Positions 14,704 through 14,770 of a stretch of 14,770 nt of DNA are shown piece by piece. Each line of letters opens with the position of its first letter. The stretch's first letter is position 1. A program made the position numbers and the translations under genes. A model generated the notes under the pieces. The model ran no database searches. It saw nothing but the letters and a program-made list of their open reading frames with translations, and was not told where the DNA came from. The stretch is from Bacteroidales bacterium (GTDB taxonomy: Bacteria; Bacteroidota; Bacteroidia; Bacteroidales; UBA932), in contig SFNZ01000038.1 of assembly GCA_004552615.1 (NCBI GenBank), forward strand, positions 1 to 14,770, given 5' to 3'.

Positions 14704-14770
14704 TCAAAACGTCTTTGCAAGTTGCGCTATGCATTCTCTTGGCGATATCTGTTGCTTCCTGCTGGCAGAA
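14700..14770 (+). CDS. Start of a putative lipoprotein, cut by the window edge
   Basis: An ATG at 14700 overlaps the protease stop (ATGA) and opens MIKTSLQVALCILLAISVASCWQ, a short basic start, a hydrophobic stretch and a possible lipobox VASC with Cys21. The tight overlap implies translational coupling with the protease. Bacteroidota C10 proteases are often followed by a small Spi- or staphostatin-like inhibitor gene, so an inhibitor is a fair guess, but only 23 residues are visible and none of the mature protein can be judged. Confidence 0.55.
   Translation, partial: MIKTSLQVALCILLAISVASCWQ

Overview
The window looks like chromosomal DNA of an anaerobic, probably gut-dwelling member of the Bacteroidota, most likely order Bacteroidales. 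The evidence is the gene content: a DUF5686/carboxypeptidase-regulatory-like outer-membrane-type protein, a Na+-pumping methylmalonyl-CoA decarboxylase operon with a lamin-tail/OadG fusion, a DUF4301 protein, a deoxyhypusine synthase-like protein and a C10 (streptopain-like) protease. Several start regions also carry TAnnTTTG, the -7 element of Bacteroidetes sigma factor promoters. The species cannot be fixed from sequence alone.

Layout. (1) 1-834, minus: 5' part of a DUF5686-type envelope protein gene that runs off the window. (2) 945-2132, plus: kbl, glycine C-acetyltransferase, divergent from it. (3) A strong hairpin at 2140-2189 separates kbl from a convergent minus-strand operon (6313 down to 2206). 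In transcription order this encodes the carboxyltransferase (mmdA-like), a lamin-tail/OadG-type subunit, the biotin carrier and the membrane Na+ pump (OadB/MmdB-type). No biotin carboxylase is present, so the set reads as a decarboxylase: it would couple methylmalonyl-CoA to propionyl-CoA conversion, the end of the succinate-propionate route, to Na+ export. (4) 6314-6835 is a gap with the divergent promoters of the decarboxylase and recF operons and a decayed-looking carbohydrate-binding-like fragment. (5) 6836-11332, plus: a tightly packed run of recF, a DciA-like DUF721 gene, pdxB, a DUF4301 gene and a small lipoprotein-like gene. (6) 12881-11333, minus: a deoxyhypusine synthase-like gene with a textbook terminator, then a short AraC-type regulator whose stop codon abuts that of the lipoprotein gene. 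(7) 12882-13284 is intergenic and holds a good minus-strand promoter and two evenly built copies of a 57-nt palindromic repeat. (8) 13285-14770 is clearly AT-richer. It holds a C10 cysteine protease reading frame interrupted by two in-frame stops (TAA, TAG) but with its catalytic motifs intact, overlapping the start of a second lipoprotein that is cut by the window edge.

Most of the window is ordinary core metabolism and replication/repair. The parts most worth a second look are the AT-rich protease locus with two in-frame stops, the paired 57-nt palindromic repeats beside it, the bacterial deoxyhypusine synthase-like gene, and the DUF4301 gene, which has nucleotidyltransferase-like motifs. 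I found no CRISPR array, tRNA, rRNA, insertion sequence or convincing new multi-gene defence system.
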